From Combretum micranthum (taxonomy: Eukaryota; Streptophyta; Magnoliopsida; Myrtales; Combretaceae), in contig JAMXBD010000398.1 in assembly GCA_024138025.1 (NCBI GenBank), positions 434,001 to 498,000 on the forward strand: a stretch of DNA of 64,000 nt, read 5' to 3'. Positions 34,076 to 45,856 of this stretch are shown here, piece by piece (position 1 is the stretch's first letter; every line of letters begins with the position of its first letter). A model generated the notes under the pieces. That model was not told the DNA's origin. It worked only from the letters and a program-made list of their open reading frames with translations, and searched no databases. Both the position numbers and the translations under genes were made by a program.

Positions 34076-37000
34076 TAATATATGACTCTATAATAGAAAG
34101 AATGAACTAGTTAGTAAACCTAGAATTCAATAAAAACCTAAGAATAGATCCATAATTTAAATTTGGCTGGGCTAGGATCTATGAACAGAATAAAGAACTT
34201 CTTTGACCCTAATTGATACTAAAAACGAGATTTCGTATTTTGAACTGATAATTCAAGATATGATTAAAAGAACTCAAATTTTCAAACCCGAATCTTTTCA
34301 TACGAATGGATTAAATAAAAAAATATAAATATAGAAATTAAATGACTACTATTGCGCTCAATAAAGACCCGAGACTAGAACAATGAGTAGTAATGAACCT
34401 ATACATGGATTTAAATCCTAAAAATAGAGATTCTTAGATAGTAATAAACACTACTGATAAGATTTCATATTAGGTATCCAAACCTAAAATATATAAATAA
34501 TTTAGCTTCTATATCTAAGGCGATATTAAGTAATTGATCGACTACGTTTATAATTGGGAAATGACTACCTTAAGATAAACCGTTAGAATTATAAATACAC
34601 AACAAAAACATAAACTGATGTATAACTCAAGATCTAAACTCTAAATAAATATTTGAATTATACCATTGTTCAAATTAGGGTTTTCTTAAGCCCTTAGGGC
34701 CTAAAACAAAAACTGATCTAACAAGCTTAGAAACCTTCATAGAGAGAGATAAAATTTCATAAATAATTAATTGTGTAAAATTAAAACTTAAATTTGTAAT
34801 GTTTGATAAACTAAATATTTTGTAGGACTCAATAAAAATATTTTTGTGTAAAAAACTCTCAAATACTAGCTAACTTATACCTAATTAATGTCATAAACTT
34901 CTCGAAAATATAGCTAATTATTATCTAAATATTAATATATATGTATAAACACTTGTAGGATATGTTGGATTGCTTATATGTAGGGTGTAGATGTTCTTGA
35001 AAAAGGAGAACCGAAATTGCTCAAATAATGCATTTTAGGTAAAAAAAATCAACTCTAGAAGCCAATCCAACCTTGCCAAATCAACTCCACATTAATGACA
35101 ATAAGAACAACTGATAAAACAGTAACAAAGTGGAGGAATTCGGATCAAAATGTCGTAGGAAATGCTGTAGCAAACACTCTCTTTTTCTTCTATATATAAT
35201 ATATATATATATTTTTTAAAGCTCTTAAAGAGGATACAAAAAAACACAACCTCCTCTCAAATTTTCCAGATAAAACCTACTCGTAATCAATAGCTAAAAC
35301 AACTGGAAACAGAAATTAAACCGCATATATAATCCTAGTACGAATCAGAGGAAAAATAATACGGAAAAACGCTTGAAACGAGCTTAAGGTGAGTTGATGT
35401 AATTCGAGTTGTTTTCTTTCAAAACTAAGGATTGAAACTGACTCTTGAACATCATAGGAATGTAGCCAACATACAAACAAGCTTTGAATTTCATCGGAGT
35501 GGCTCGACGACGGTGATTTTCAAAAACCCTAGTTTTACTTTGATGATCTAAATATCATGGAACATGTTGTTATTTTGATGTTTTGATGTGATATTTAGAT
35601 AATATAGTATCATAGGAACTCATAGGAGCTGAAAAATAGGCCTTGGAATGTCAGGAATCGGCCGGAATCGACCGAGCCCATCAGGGAAGACAATGAACAG
35701 TGTCTTCCTTGATGAGCAGGGGGGGAACACGGGTGTGTTCCACCACCCCGTGTACCTCTCGGCTCTAATTTATTTTTAAAAAAATTTAAAAACGAATTTA
35801 ATTAAATTAAAGTATATAATATTTAATATTATAAGTAATTTTAGGACTACTATTATTTATTTATTCATTTTTTTTATATACTATAAGTGATATTGCTATT
35901 TAGTAATATAATATCAAAATTTTTGAAAAATTGAGTTTAAAAAAATGAAATATTTTTCGGTATTAATAAACATATAATATCTAAGTAATATAAATGAGTT
36001 TATTAACATTAACAAGAGAAGATTATTAGTAATATAAATCATTATTGTTAATTTAATCCAAGTTTACTAAGTTTTACAACTATAATTGTTAATATTTCTA
36101 ATATTATTAAAAATTCTTAAATTAATAATGTTTTTGAAATTATAATTTCTTAAATATTTTTATATGTAATATCTATAATAAAACTCAAAAGCTAAGGCTA
36201 AAGCTATTTTAGTAATATTATTACTAATTTTCAACTTTAACGGTAAAAATTTATAAATTAATATTGATTAAAGTATAAGACAAGTATTACAAATAATGTT
36301 ATTGTGAAAAAAATTTTATTTTATTTTATTTATTTTTATTGTCTTTTTCGTAATTATTATTATTAATGTTGTCACCACAATTATTATTATTATTATTATT
36401 ATTATACTATTACTATTGCTTTTGTTATTATTTTCGGCCAACAAGAATTTTTTTAGCAAATCTTTATGTTAATAAATTTATTGTCATTAGGGTTGTATTT
36501 AATTAGTTTATAAGAAAAATTACAAGTTTAGTAAATACTAAGTATTTATCTAAGTGAATAATTTTAAATAATTAGATAACAATGGAAATTTAAATAATCT
36601 AAATTTGTGAATATAGGGATACCTATATTTACAAGAAAAATTTATCAAGTAAATCAAAAGAAAATTGATAGTTTTAAACAATAAAAATTATAAAAGTGAA
36701 TTAACTAAATTGTCAAAATTCTTAAATACCCCATTAATAGATTTAAATATCAAACAAAATCAAATCAAGCAACTTGAAATAAAAGTGAGTGAAATAATAC
36801 TTAATTATCGTAAGATCTCTAAAGAATTAATATAGTAATAGAATGAAAAACCCGGCAGCACGATAGGACACTTAGACATTCATAGGAGTTGAGTTATATA
36901 GTTTTTGTGTCATTAATGATTATATTAATCATGTCAATGGGTGATTTGGGTACTTGTGAGGACTTTCCTGACGATTATTACGACTGAGCAACATGAGCAG

Positions 37001-38149
37001 GTGAGTAACTCAGTATTATTACATTGGTTGTGCTTGTAAATCTAGCGAACCTTAAATAAAAGACAATAATTTGGGTGTACTGTAAGGTTTATGGGAACTG
37101 TGTATTGTATTGATTGCCAAGTCACTCTAATAAAAGTGACAATAGAATTATGTATGACTATATTGCTTATGTAACATGATTGAATGTCTGTAATGCTTGA
37201 TTGGCTTCAAACCAATTAAAACTACTGGTACCATAATGAAAATTGTACATGCATTGCATATTTTGCATAAAATAACATTTGAGTAAGTGGTAGCCTACTA
37301 CGTGTTAGTATTTCGGATCTCTGGTAATGCTTGGGTTATCTAGGCAAGGAAAGCTATTAGTTAATCGCAAGGTTATCTTTGTTTTGTTGATACCATAGGA
37401 ACTAAATGGTAAATGAAGGACACTGCTTATGGTATTGCGTGGAAATAACTAACACTTAGTGGAGTTTCTAAAGCTAAAACAAGAAATGAATATTAAGACA
37501 CAATAAGTTCAAAGAGATAATTAAATTGAGCATTACTATTTCCTGAAAGCTTAGTCTCTCCTAGGTAGGTATACCATAGATTGTGATCTTCAACCCCGAT
37601 AAGAGGGCACAAATCTTCATCTTGTATGGATTCTGGGTTATCCAAGCTTATATTTATACATATGATTGATTGATACATTGCATATGATCATGTAATAACT
37701 TGAATGGGTTATGTGATAAGTTCGGGTTATTCACTAAGCTCGTGATTTAGCTCACACTCCAATAGTCCTTTCAGGTTCACTCTGCGATCTTGGCCCATTA
37801 CTACCAGGAGCATGGTCCCGATAAGAAATTAGGAGCTGGAAGCTTAAAGAATAGTATAGGATAAGAATATATATCTCTATTTATCTTTTAGTTGCAAGTA
37901 TCTTGCATTGGAATCTTTAGCTATGTATTTGCAGGAGTTTATAGAAATGATATAGTCTGTAATATTTTATTTTTAAAAACTTAGTGCGACAATTATTTAC
38001 TAATTTATGTCTTATATATATTTGTTCAACTTATCCAAGCAACTAAAAGATCCTGTTTATTAAAAATATGTCATTCTCAGAAGGTAAGCTAGTAATGGTA
38101 ATCAAGTGTATCTTGTTTACTACTACTAGGATACCCTCGGGGCATGACA
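34076..38149 (+). mobile_element. H2 LTR, nested in H
   Basis: Plus-oriented LTR of about 4 kb ending CCCTCGGGGCATGACA at 38149, the family's GGGGCGTGACA end with one change. The left terminus is not clear; a TGACTC at 34083 may be close. The interior is AT-rich, with (ATT)n near 36380-36415 and TA-runs near 35200. The short ORFs (for example 37493-37678) show no domain. Confidence 0.6.
36380..36415. repeat. (ATT)n microsatellite
   Basis: About nine consecutive ATT units within LTR H2. Confidence 0.85.
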
Positions 38150-38720
38150 AGATTACCTTTGTTCTGTCGGTACCATAGGATCTAAATGGTAAATGAAGGA
38201 TGCCGCTTAAGGTATCGCTTTGAAATGACTAACATTTAGTGGAGTTTCTATTGCTAAAAACAGAAAATGAGTGTAAAAGATATGTTAAATTTAAAGTGAT
38301 AATTAAAGTGAGTTTTGTTGTTTTCCTGTATGCTTAGTCTCTCCGGGGTAGGTAGGCCATAGTACTGTCCTCCTTCAACCCCGATGAGCAGGCGTAAATC
38401 TTCATCCTGCTTTGGATTTCGAGTTATCTAGGCTTGCATTTGTGCATATGTTTGATTGATGCATTTAATATGATTGTTAAGAAACTTATTTGATATGTGG
38501 TATGTTCTGGTTGCTCACTGAGCTCGTGGTTTTGCTCATACTCCAACAGTCCTTTCAGGTTTACACTTAGGCCATGGCTTGTCACTTCCAGTAATTTAGC
38601 TCCGGTAAGAACTTCAAGACTGGAAGTTAATGGAAGATTACGGGATAAGTTATTTGCTTTTATTTTCAGTCTAAGTTAGTTAATATTTAAATTATCGGTT
38701 ATGTGTTTAGAGACTTTTTA
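38150..38720 (+). mobile_element. H-type LTR, right part
   Basis: Parallel to 37370-37960 of H2 (shared ACCATAGGA, TAAATGGTAAATGAAGGA, CTCCAA, AGTCCTTTCAGGTT). It is cut near 38720, before an LTR end is reached. Confidence 0.65.
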
Positions 38721-38989
38721 GAAAGATAGTATGTGTTAAAGTCGCTTGTAAAGCGGTTCAAGCATCGGCCATGGGTGGGGTTGGCGACGGTGCCTCTTGT
38801 TACTTTTCCCCCCATATTGGGTCCATTTGACATGTTTTGTTCTCAGCATCTTCTTTCCCTACCGCAGTTATGTTACCTCTAATTAACTTAGTTAAGTAAT
38901 CTTCTGGTAACATTATTAACTTTTCCTATCGAAAATTGGAATTGCCGGAAGTTCTTATACAAGCGAGTAATTATAAAAGAAAAATATAA
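38721..38989. other. Unassigned, probably E3 internal sequence
   Basis: Lies between the H LTR fragment and solo LTR T, contiguous (across T) with the E3 internal region to the right. On the minus strand it would be downstream of the E3 extra ORF, where gag should start, but I could not identify gag motifs with confidence. Confidence 0.35.
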
Positions 38990-39601
38990 TGATGCAAACA
39001 CATCAAGGCCAATTTATCAGTTAATTGTTATTTTTAATTTATTTGTCAGTTACAGTCAGTTACTTATTATTTATCAGTTACATATCTTTAATTTCTTTGT
39101 CAGTTACAGTCGGTTACTTATTTTTGTCAGTTATATGTCTTTAATTTCTTTGTCAGTTACATGGCTTTTGGGTTTTTCCTATGTCCTTTAGTTTCCTAGG
39201 TTATTTTAAGGGTTTTTTTTTTTTATGTAAAAGGCTATATATTACGCCTTGATCTTGAGAATTGGAGGTTTTAGTTTATTTCTATTTTGGTGAGTTAATG
39301 TGAGAGAGTTCTCTCTTGTAATTGACAGGATTGTCATTACATGTTATGAATATTGAGAATTATAATTTTCTTTATTCTTCTTGCTGATTGAATTTTTATA
39401 TTCCTTTAGCAATTCGTGAGAGTTTTTTTACAAATCGTGAGTTATATCGATTTGTGATTCCATTCACAAACCAGTTTGATTTTTTAGTCGTGGCACCTAT
39501 CGACTAATAATATCATCCATATCATTTATTTCTGTTTTCCTTTAAAATCAGAAAACCCAAAAAGATTGTGAAAAATTGTTAGCCCCCTTGGGATCTTATC
39601 A
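38990..39601 (+). mobile_element. Solo LTR T
   Basis: 612-bp LTR from TGATGCAAACAC to GATCTTATCA, flanked by a perfect 5-bp TSD, TATAA (38985-38989 and 39602-39606). A TATA-like CTATATATTACG near 39235 suggests plus orientation. The first 180 bp hold degenerate repeats of TTTGTCAGTTAC. It is inserted in E3 internal sequence and unrelated to the S and U LTRs apart from the ends. Confidence 0.82.
39000..39170. repeat. Degenerate TTTGTCAGTTAC repeats in LTR T
   Basis: Six or so copies of (T)CAGTTA(C), several followed by AGTC(A/G)GTTACTTATT, in an irregular tandem arrangement at the start of the LTR. Confidence 0.65.
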
Positions 39602-39781
39602 TATAATTTAAGGAACTTAAATAAAGAAATCTCAATTTCATAAAACACAATATAGCTTTTCATTAAAACTTAAACTGGAGGTATGGGGACCTCTACATGG
39701 GAATCGAAATCAACATATATTAATGCAAAACATCACAACAAGCAACAAACATAGATGATATATGAAGCAACAGAGCTACTA
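39602..39781 (-). other. E3 spacer downstream of the extra ORF
   Basis: AT-rich region without ORF, equivalent to the E4 spacer between extra ORF and gag. Confidence 0.5.
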
Positions 39782-40637
39782 TGACCTATCTTTCAAGGTC
39801 GCAACTACAAAATTCAACTTGGACTTATGGGTTTGACATAGGTCTCGTTTCCTCCCTTAGGTTCTTAATTCCTCTTTTTGCATGCTACTCCCTTTCTTTC
39901 ATCAATTTCCTCCAGAATGGTTAATGTTCACATCCTCTATCCCATCTCTTCTCTCGTGGGGTTGGTAACCAATTTCACTTAGTGGAGGTGGCTAAGCCAT
40001 GTCGGTGGGTGGAGGTATCACTTCCCCATACACTCCCCACCAAAAGAAATGACTTTGAGCATCCGCTCGAAGCTAATCGGTATGATCTCCCAACACATTA
40101 TGGGCATAGAAAAACAGATATCCAATTAGGTTCTAGGTTTGAAAATCGAGAAAGGTCGGTTTCCCTTCGTTTCTCAACACAAAGGTAGCTTCTTGTAACA
40201 TGGGTTCCCCTGACTTATGAACATCAATCCTTTCCACTATATAGATTACTTCAAGCTTCGACCAACATTTCTTCCTTAGAGGGCAATACTCGAGGTTGGT
40301 CACTACTTTATGCCATTCAGTGTTCATCAACCCTCTTTTCCACATATTAAACGTCTCTCGGACTGACTTGGGATGACCAGCTAAAGCAAAGTCTTCGTAC
40401 AAGACGCTAATTCTCAAACGGTATTCAACCAAGGTCTCACCAGGTTGCTTACGCATTTGCCTTGCCGCTTGGCGGGCTTCACCATGAGTAAGCTATTCAC
40501 AAAAGAAGAAAGAATCACACTTGTAAAACCCATTCTACCCGTGCTATTCTTATCTAGGCTTTATTTATTTTACTCTCATCATGTCTTAGTCTTCTTAAGT
40601 CTATCAGTTAAGGTTATGATTGTAGATTCTTCACCAT
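39782..40637 (-). pseudogene. E3 extra ORF upstream of gag, with possible intron
   Basis: Minus strand, between the primer site and the place of gag. The main open part (40133-40456) contains RKQPGETLVEYRLRISVLYE, DFALAGHPKSVRETFNMWKR, GLMNTEWHKVV and KLEVIYIVERID. After a TAG the frame goes on with FFYAHNVLGDH, then SHFFWWGVYGEVIPPPTDM and more stops, and probably ends near a KLNFVVATLKDRS-like tail. It is collinear with the E4 copy. The pattern EYRLR...L...FxxWKRG...LExxYxVERI resembles the second half of a Gag capsid. An ATG at 40637-40635, abutting the primer site, is followed by GTGAAG. A pyrimidine-rich stretch ending AG at 40493 would join ATG in frame to LTHGEARQAA (142-nt intron). 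Stops sit where E4 has Trp, so this copy is dead. Confidence 0.7.
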
Positions 40638-40649
40638 GCTCTGATACCA
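40638..40649 (-). other. Primer-binding site of E3
   Basis: TGGTATCAGAGC on the minus strand, 8 bases inside LTR J, followed directly by ATG. Confidence 0.92.
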
Positions 40650-40920
40650 ACTTAAACTGTCACGCCCTAGAGGGCACCCTAACCGCGACAGTCTGCCACA
40701 CTCGATATTTAAACTCAAGTAAGGCAACCTTAGCCTTCCCATGAGTTTGAACATCGGGTGTAAGACTCACTTTCAGCATACAGGGACCATACTTTGCTTC
40801 GTAGTAGTTTAAGGAGATATACATAGCAAAAAGAATGTAAATCATAATCGTTTCCTTTAGGTCTATTCTATTACATGAACTGAGGGGCATACCCCTGTCA
40901 ACAACGTTAAGAGTTCTTAG

Positions 40921-41800
40921 TGATGCGAGAACCTTCGCAATCACGCGTGAGAACCCTTTTGGATATTATGAAACCCCAGCGCAGTAATACGAAAACCCAC
41001 GAATTCTATCGGTAATCAATCCCTAAGATGGATTAGAAATAGGTTTGTCTTAGTGTTTGATCTAAATAGATAGAACAAAGTCAGCCCTATTTCTGAAACA
41101 CTCCACAAAGAAGGCGATCAAAACTCCTTTGAATGTTCCTTTAGCATGTATTCTAAATCAAGAACACAAAGAATTCAAGCAAAAGCTTTGGTTTTTCATT
41201 CAACAATAATCTATCTTGTATAAGGACCCAAATAGGGTTTATATAACTCAAACAATGAAAACAAAACGCCAAAACAATGAATTCAATACGTCCTAAATGT
41301 TGGCTGGCGGCCAATCAAAGATGGCAGGCGGCCATAAGCATTCTGGAGCAAAATTGTAAAGTTCGAAAAATTGGCCAGGGGAGTCATGGCCGGCGGCCAT
41401 TCTTGCTTCTCTGCACGAATCAGCTTTCCTTGGCTCTATTTGATGATTACTTGAAAAATATTGAAGTATACTTGCTCCATCCTTGTTCCAAAGCCTTGAT
41501 AACCTTGTGATTCATCCTTGGCATGCTCTAATAAGCCTTGGAAGTGATTATTGTAGGCTTGTTGAATCTTCTTAGCTCTAGCTCTTGTGATTGGTCCTTG
41601 AAATATACTATTTAACTTGAAACATTTAAACTATTAATGAACAATAAATATCCCTAAAAATCCTTTAATCTCTTATATCCCAAACTTTAACTTGTGATTT
41701 AATGATCATAACTCCCGTCAACAAGCCTTCTTTTCCTTTAACTGGATTATTGATCTTGAACTTGATGGGCTCAATTGATGGTGCTATATGGATCACATCA
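40921..41800 (-). mobile_element. Solo LTR U, inserted in LTR J
   Basis: 880 bp with ends TGATGCGAGAACC and GATCACATCA (plus view), flanked by a perfect 5-bp TSD, CTTAG (40916-40920 and 41801-41805). The TATA box TATATAAA on the minus strand at 41238-41245 sets the orientation. Three GGCCGCC motifs lie upstream of it (41300-41405). A truncated relative is at 30540-31040. Confidence 0.93.
41238..41245 (-). promoter_or_regulatory. TATA box of LTR U
   Basis: TATATAAA on the minus strand, conserved in the fragment at 30627-30634, about 60 bp downstream of the first GGCCGCC motif. Confidence 0.6.
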
Positions 41801-42204
41801 CTTAGGCTCACAAAATCCCTTATATTATCCTTTAAATACCAACTTAGGAAACATGATTAGAAGTCCGTGTCTACTATTAGGTCCCGGCCTCATCAAAAGC
41901 TCCTTAATGTCTAAGAGTTGTACCTGATGTCCGCGGCTGAGATAGCCATAAGTATTCATACTGCAATAGGAAACTATTGGGGTATAAGCTATACTAGCTT
42001 AGTGAGTGGAAACTTCCATATCACAATTTCAACAAAACATTCAAGCAAGTGATTAATCAATCAAGTGAAATGCATCAAACACGTGAATTCGGCAAACATA
42101 TGACCAGCCGGAAATCATATGTGGATGGACTTGTGCCCTCCATCCTGGGTTAGTAGATTAACGAATCCTGCGGTACAACGCCATTTAAGCTCATGGTCAA
42201 CTGA

Positions 42205-42345
42205 ATAATAATTTGTTTTATGGATCACGATTAGCCAACATATTCGTTTTATGGATCACGATTAACAACATATTCGTTTTATGGATCAGGATTAACCAAC
42301 ATATTCGTTTTATGGATCACAAAAAACCAACAAATGCTAATGCTC
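42205..42345. repeat. 31-bp repeat array in LTR J
   Basis: About four diverged copies of the unit seen in LTR F, containing TTTATGGATCACG, with small deletions. Confidence 0.85.
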
Positions 42346-45300
42346 CATCCCCATCGTGATATGAATGAATTCGAGTTTATAATTGAGGTCTAATAATCGA
42401 TTAATCCAATTCTTTAAGGTGACCAAGCAATACTCGTAAATAATCAATTCTAGCTCCTCTCTATACAAGCAATGAATTACCACCCGGCTTCAATATTCTT
42501 TAAATTCAACTTCACATATCAACAGCAGACAAATATAATACCCAAATAACCCCATCATGCATATTCATTTTTTGTCTTTGCTTAGCAACTAGTGTAACTA
42601 TCATTACAATCACAAGCAATAACTGAAATTGGAAGTAATACTCACTTGGCCATGGTACGCTGGTCTCTTAGTAATAATAATCGGGTGGTAAGGATTCGTC
42701 GTTCTTGGGATCACCTACCAAATAAGAATAACCTAATGAGAACTTCATCACTTAACTAATTCAAACTATGCATCTGAACTAAACAAAATCGTGATTCTCG
42801 CTATTTGCGGAAGTTCCAACTTAAAACAGTCATAATTCGGTCATTTTAACTCAGAATTTCGCAAATTTTATATCGATTTCTATCTATTTTGAAAGATCTA
42901 TCTATTTCTATTATTATTTCCAAGTTTTGAAAACATTTAGGTCACGGGACAGAGGGATCAGATCTGGTCTGTAACCTTTTTCATTTCCGAAAAATTGTTT
43001 TGCATTTGATCAAAATGTATCTAGTTGATGATTCATGTGTATATAAAATATGAATGAGTTCCCAATATGAATAACATGTGATGAGTTCAATATATGCATG
43101 ATCTTGATAATTTTTGACAATGCAAAACTTGAGAACTCCTAAGTCATACAAGACTCTAACAATAACTACTCCTTGAAAATCCAATTTCCCAAATTTGGCA
43201 TCTCATTGGTGTTTTGGGATTTTGTTCGTAGAATTTCCTTATTATCTAAATAAAAATGAGTTTTCATCATCTATATTATCCAAGGTCTTCGTTTCCATAT
43301 AAAAACTTATATTTTTCACTTGGAAAGTATGTTTTTAAATAGGCTTTTCACAAAAATCTGAATTTTGGAAAAATTCATTTCTTGCATGTTTCCTTTGAGA
43401 AAATTTGTTTAATGCATCAAAATTTAAAGCTTTACTATATTTATTACTTAAGGACTTCACTTAACACATAAAACATGCAATTTGAGCTTGAATACTAGGT
43501 GTTTATATAGGCATCATCTCAAATTACGAATTTAACAAATTGAACACTAACTCAAAATTTTTCATCTTAATTCCACTACTTGTTTTGCACATTACTCATA
43601 TCCAAACTCATTATAACCTATAAAAATGATTACTTAATGTTACCTATTGCTTATATCCTTCATTTTTCATATAAAATATGAGTTTCAAAGTGGTTTCAAG
43701 GGTTTTTAAAATAGGTCTTGAAAATCATACGAATTTTCCCTTGAACATTCCTAACAAAAATCTTTTCTTTTCAAGTTCCTTATCTTATTTTCACAAAGAT
43801 CTACCAACTATCACATTTATATATACGAGACTAAATTTTTATGAACATTGATGCATGAAGATACAAAATATTCATATGAACATGAATGTCAAGAAAAATA
43901 TGAGTGTCTGAATACTAGATCTACCACTTATAGTGCATGAAGATGCGTTTAAGGACATGAACATATATTTTCCATGCAAGATCTCTACTTTTATGTGCAT
44001 GAACATAATAATACTTCTTGTGATGGCTTGGTATTCATGTATTAGTGTTTTCTCATTCCTAGCACTTGCTCATTGGGATTTAAAGTAAAAAACACACAAG
44101 AATAGTCTTGTCATTACAAGATTATGTAGTGGAAAGTCTAGAAATCATCACCTAAAGAGAGATTTGGAGAAGAAATGAAGATGAAATGGACTTGTGAGTG
44201 TGTGTGGAGTTCACGGCAACAATAGGAAAGAAAAGAGAGAGTTTTCTCTTTTCAAAATTTTTGGAAGAGTGAAAAATGAAGAAAGAGAGTGAAAATGAGT
44301 TTATATATTAAGTGATTTAGGGTTTACTTATATTAAAAAGAGGTAAAATAAAAAAAAAATAGAGGGGGAATGAAGAGGGGGGTGCACCGGCCATATAGGG
44401 GGAGAGAGGGAGAGTGAGTTAATATTATTTGAATTTGAAATTTTATGTAATAAAATGTAATAATTTAATAAGAGATAAAAATTCATTGGAAAAGAAAATA
44501 TAATGAGTAGTTGTAAGGATGTAAAAATAGGGTATGGGTAGTGTGTAGTGTAGGTTGTACTTGTGAATAGTGGTAAATAATAGACAAGATATCTACTTTA
44601 CTGGTAGTAAAGAAAATACGGGAAAAAGCTATAACTGTAATTTTTATAGCTCGGAAAATTATAAAATTTATATTTTTGAAATCCTTATAAAATTTCGGTT
44701 CTAAAGTATTTCGGAATATTTTTCTGAGTTTCTAGTCCCGAGGCTCGTTTTTCCATAATGGAGCTCGGGAAGGCCCGAAACAGAAAAATTTTCGAAATAA
44801 AAAATTTCTAAGGTTTGAATTATACCTTAAAACAATAATTCACATTAATGTGTTTTATAAAACCTCTTTTGTTATGAAACCAAAGGAAAGCCAGATCTAG
44901 GGTTTCTAAGCTTCTCTCACTAAGCTTGAACTAGACCAATTTAGGGTTTCGTTCTCCGGTTTCCGAAGTTTACTTGATTACTAAGAAAATCGGGGTATAC
45001 ATTATAAGAATAATAAAATTGTATAATGAATAATAGTAAATAGTACCAAAAGACTAGCTAATTACCGGTAGTGATGAAATACAAACAAAATCGCAAAATC
45101 AGGTAATTCTAGTTATCAAAAAAATTGTAGAACTGATATTTTAGAAATCCTTATAAAGATATGAGTCTAACGGTATTAATAACATATATTTAATATTTCA
45201 AATCCCGATGTACGCTTTTCGAAGTTTGTACCCGACCGGGTTTGAAATAGATCGAAAATTCGTTAATCTCATCTTTTAGAGCATCCTAGAATTAATACGA

Positions 45301-45856
45301 ACCAACTACACCTTTTTCTCTTATTCCGACTCCTTGGTTTAGGAATACGGAATTGCCGGATCTAGGCTACGGGGTTTGTTGGGAGTTTCATGGACTTAGA
45401 TTTTCCGGTTGACTTTTCGGTTTATACCTTTGCCAATTTGGATACTGATATTTTATGTTTATACAGCATATCTGATTTGAGAAATTTATTTTAAATTTGA
45501 TTTTTGTAAGTATTTAATATCTCTCGACGTTTTCTAGAATTCTTTGAATTGAGTTTTATTTCCGAAGGTTAATCATTATTTACTTTTTAATGGTTTTTTT
45601 TTTTTGGCTTTATATTACCCGATTTTATAAGTTGGAGTTAAATATAGAATTTGTCGTACGTAGAGGTTTTGGAATTGAAGTATATCGAGGTCTTATTTTG
45701 TTTTTAAGGATTCTTATTTTTCTCAAGTTTTGGAAATTTCTGGATTCGTTCGGGATTTAGAACTTATTGAAGTTCGGTTTTAATTTGGAGTGGTTTTTAG
45801 GGTTTATTTTCGAAGTTCATCTTAGAATTGTTTACCATAATTTTCCGGGGCTTACA

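Larger units (their letters stand above)
40658..45856 (-). mobile_element. LTR J: 5' LTR of E3
   Basis: Minus-oriented LTR with plus-view ends TGTCACGCCCT at 40658 and GGGGCTTACA at 45856; the primer site adjoins the left end, so it is a 5' LTR. Without the nested solo LTR U it is about 4.3 kb, close to LTR F in sequence. It holds a shorter version of the 31-bp repeat array, a TATA-like TTTATATA at 44300-44307, and the S1 empty site near 45378. The E3 3' LTR is not in the window. Confidence 0.9.
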
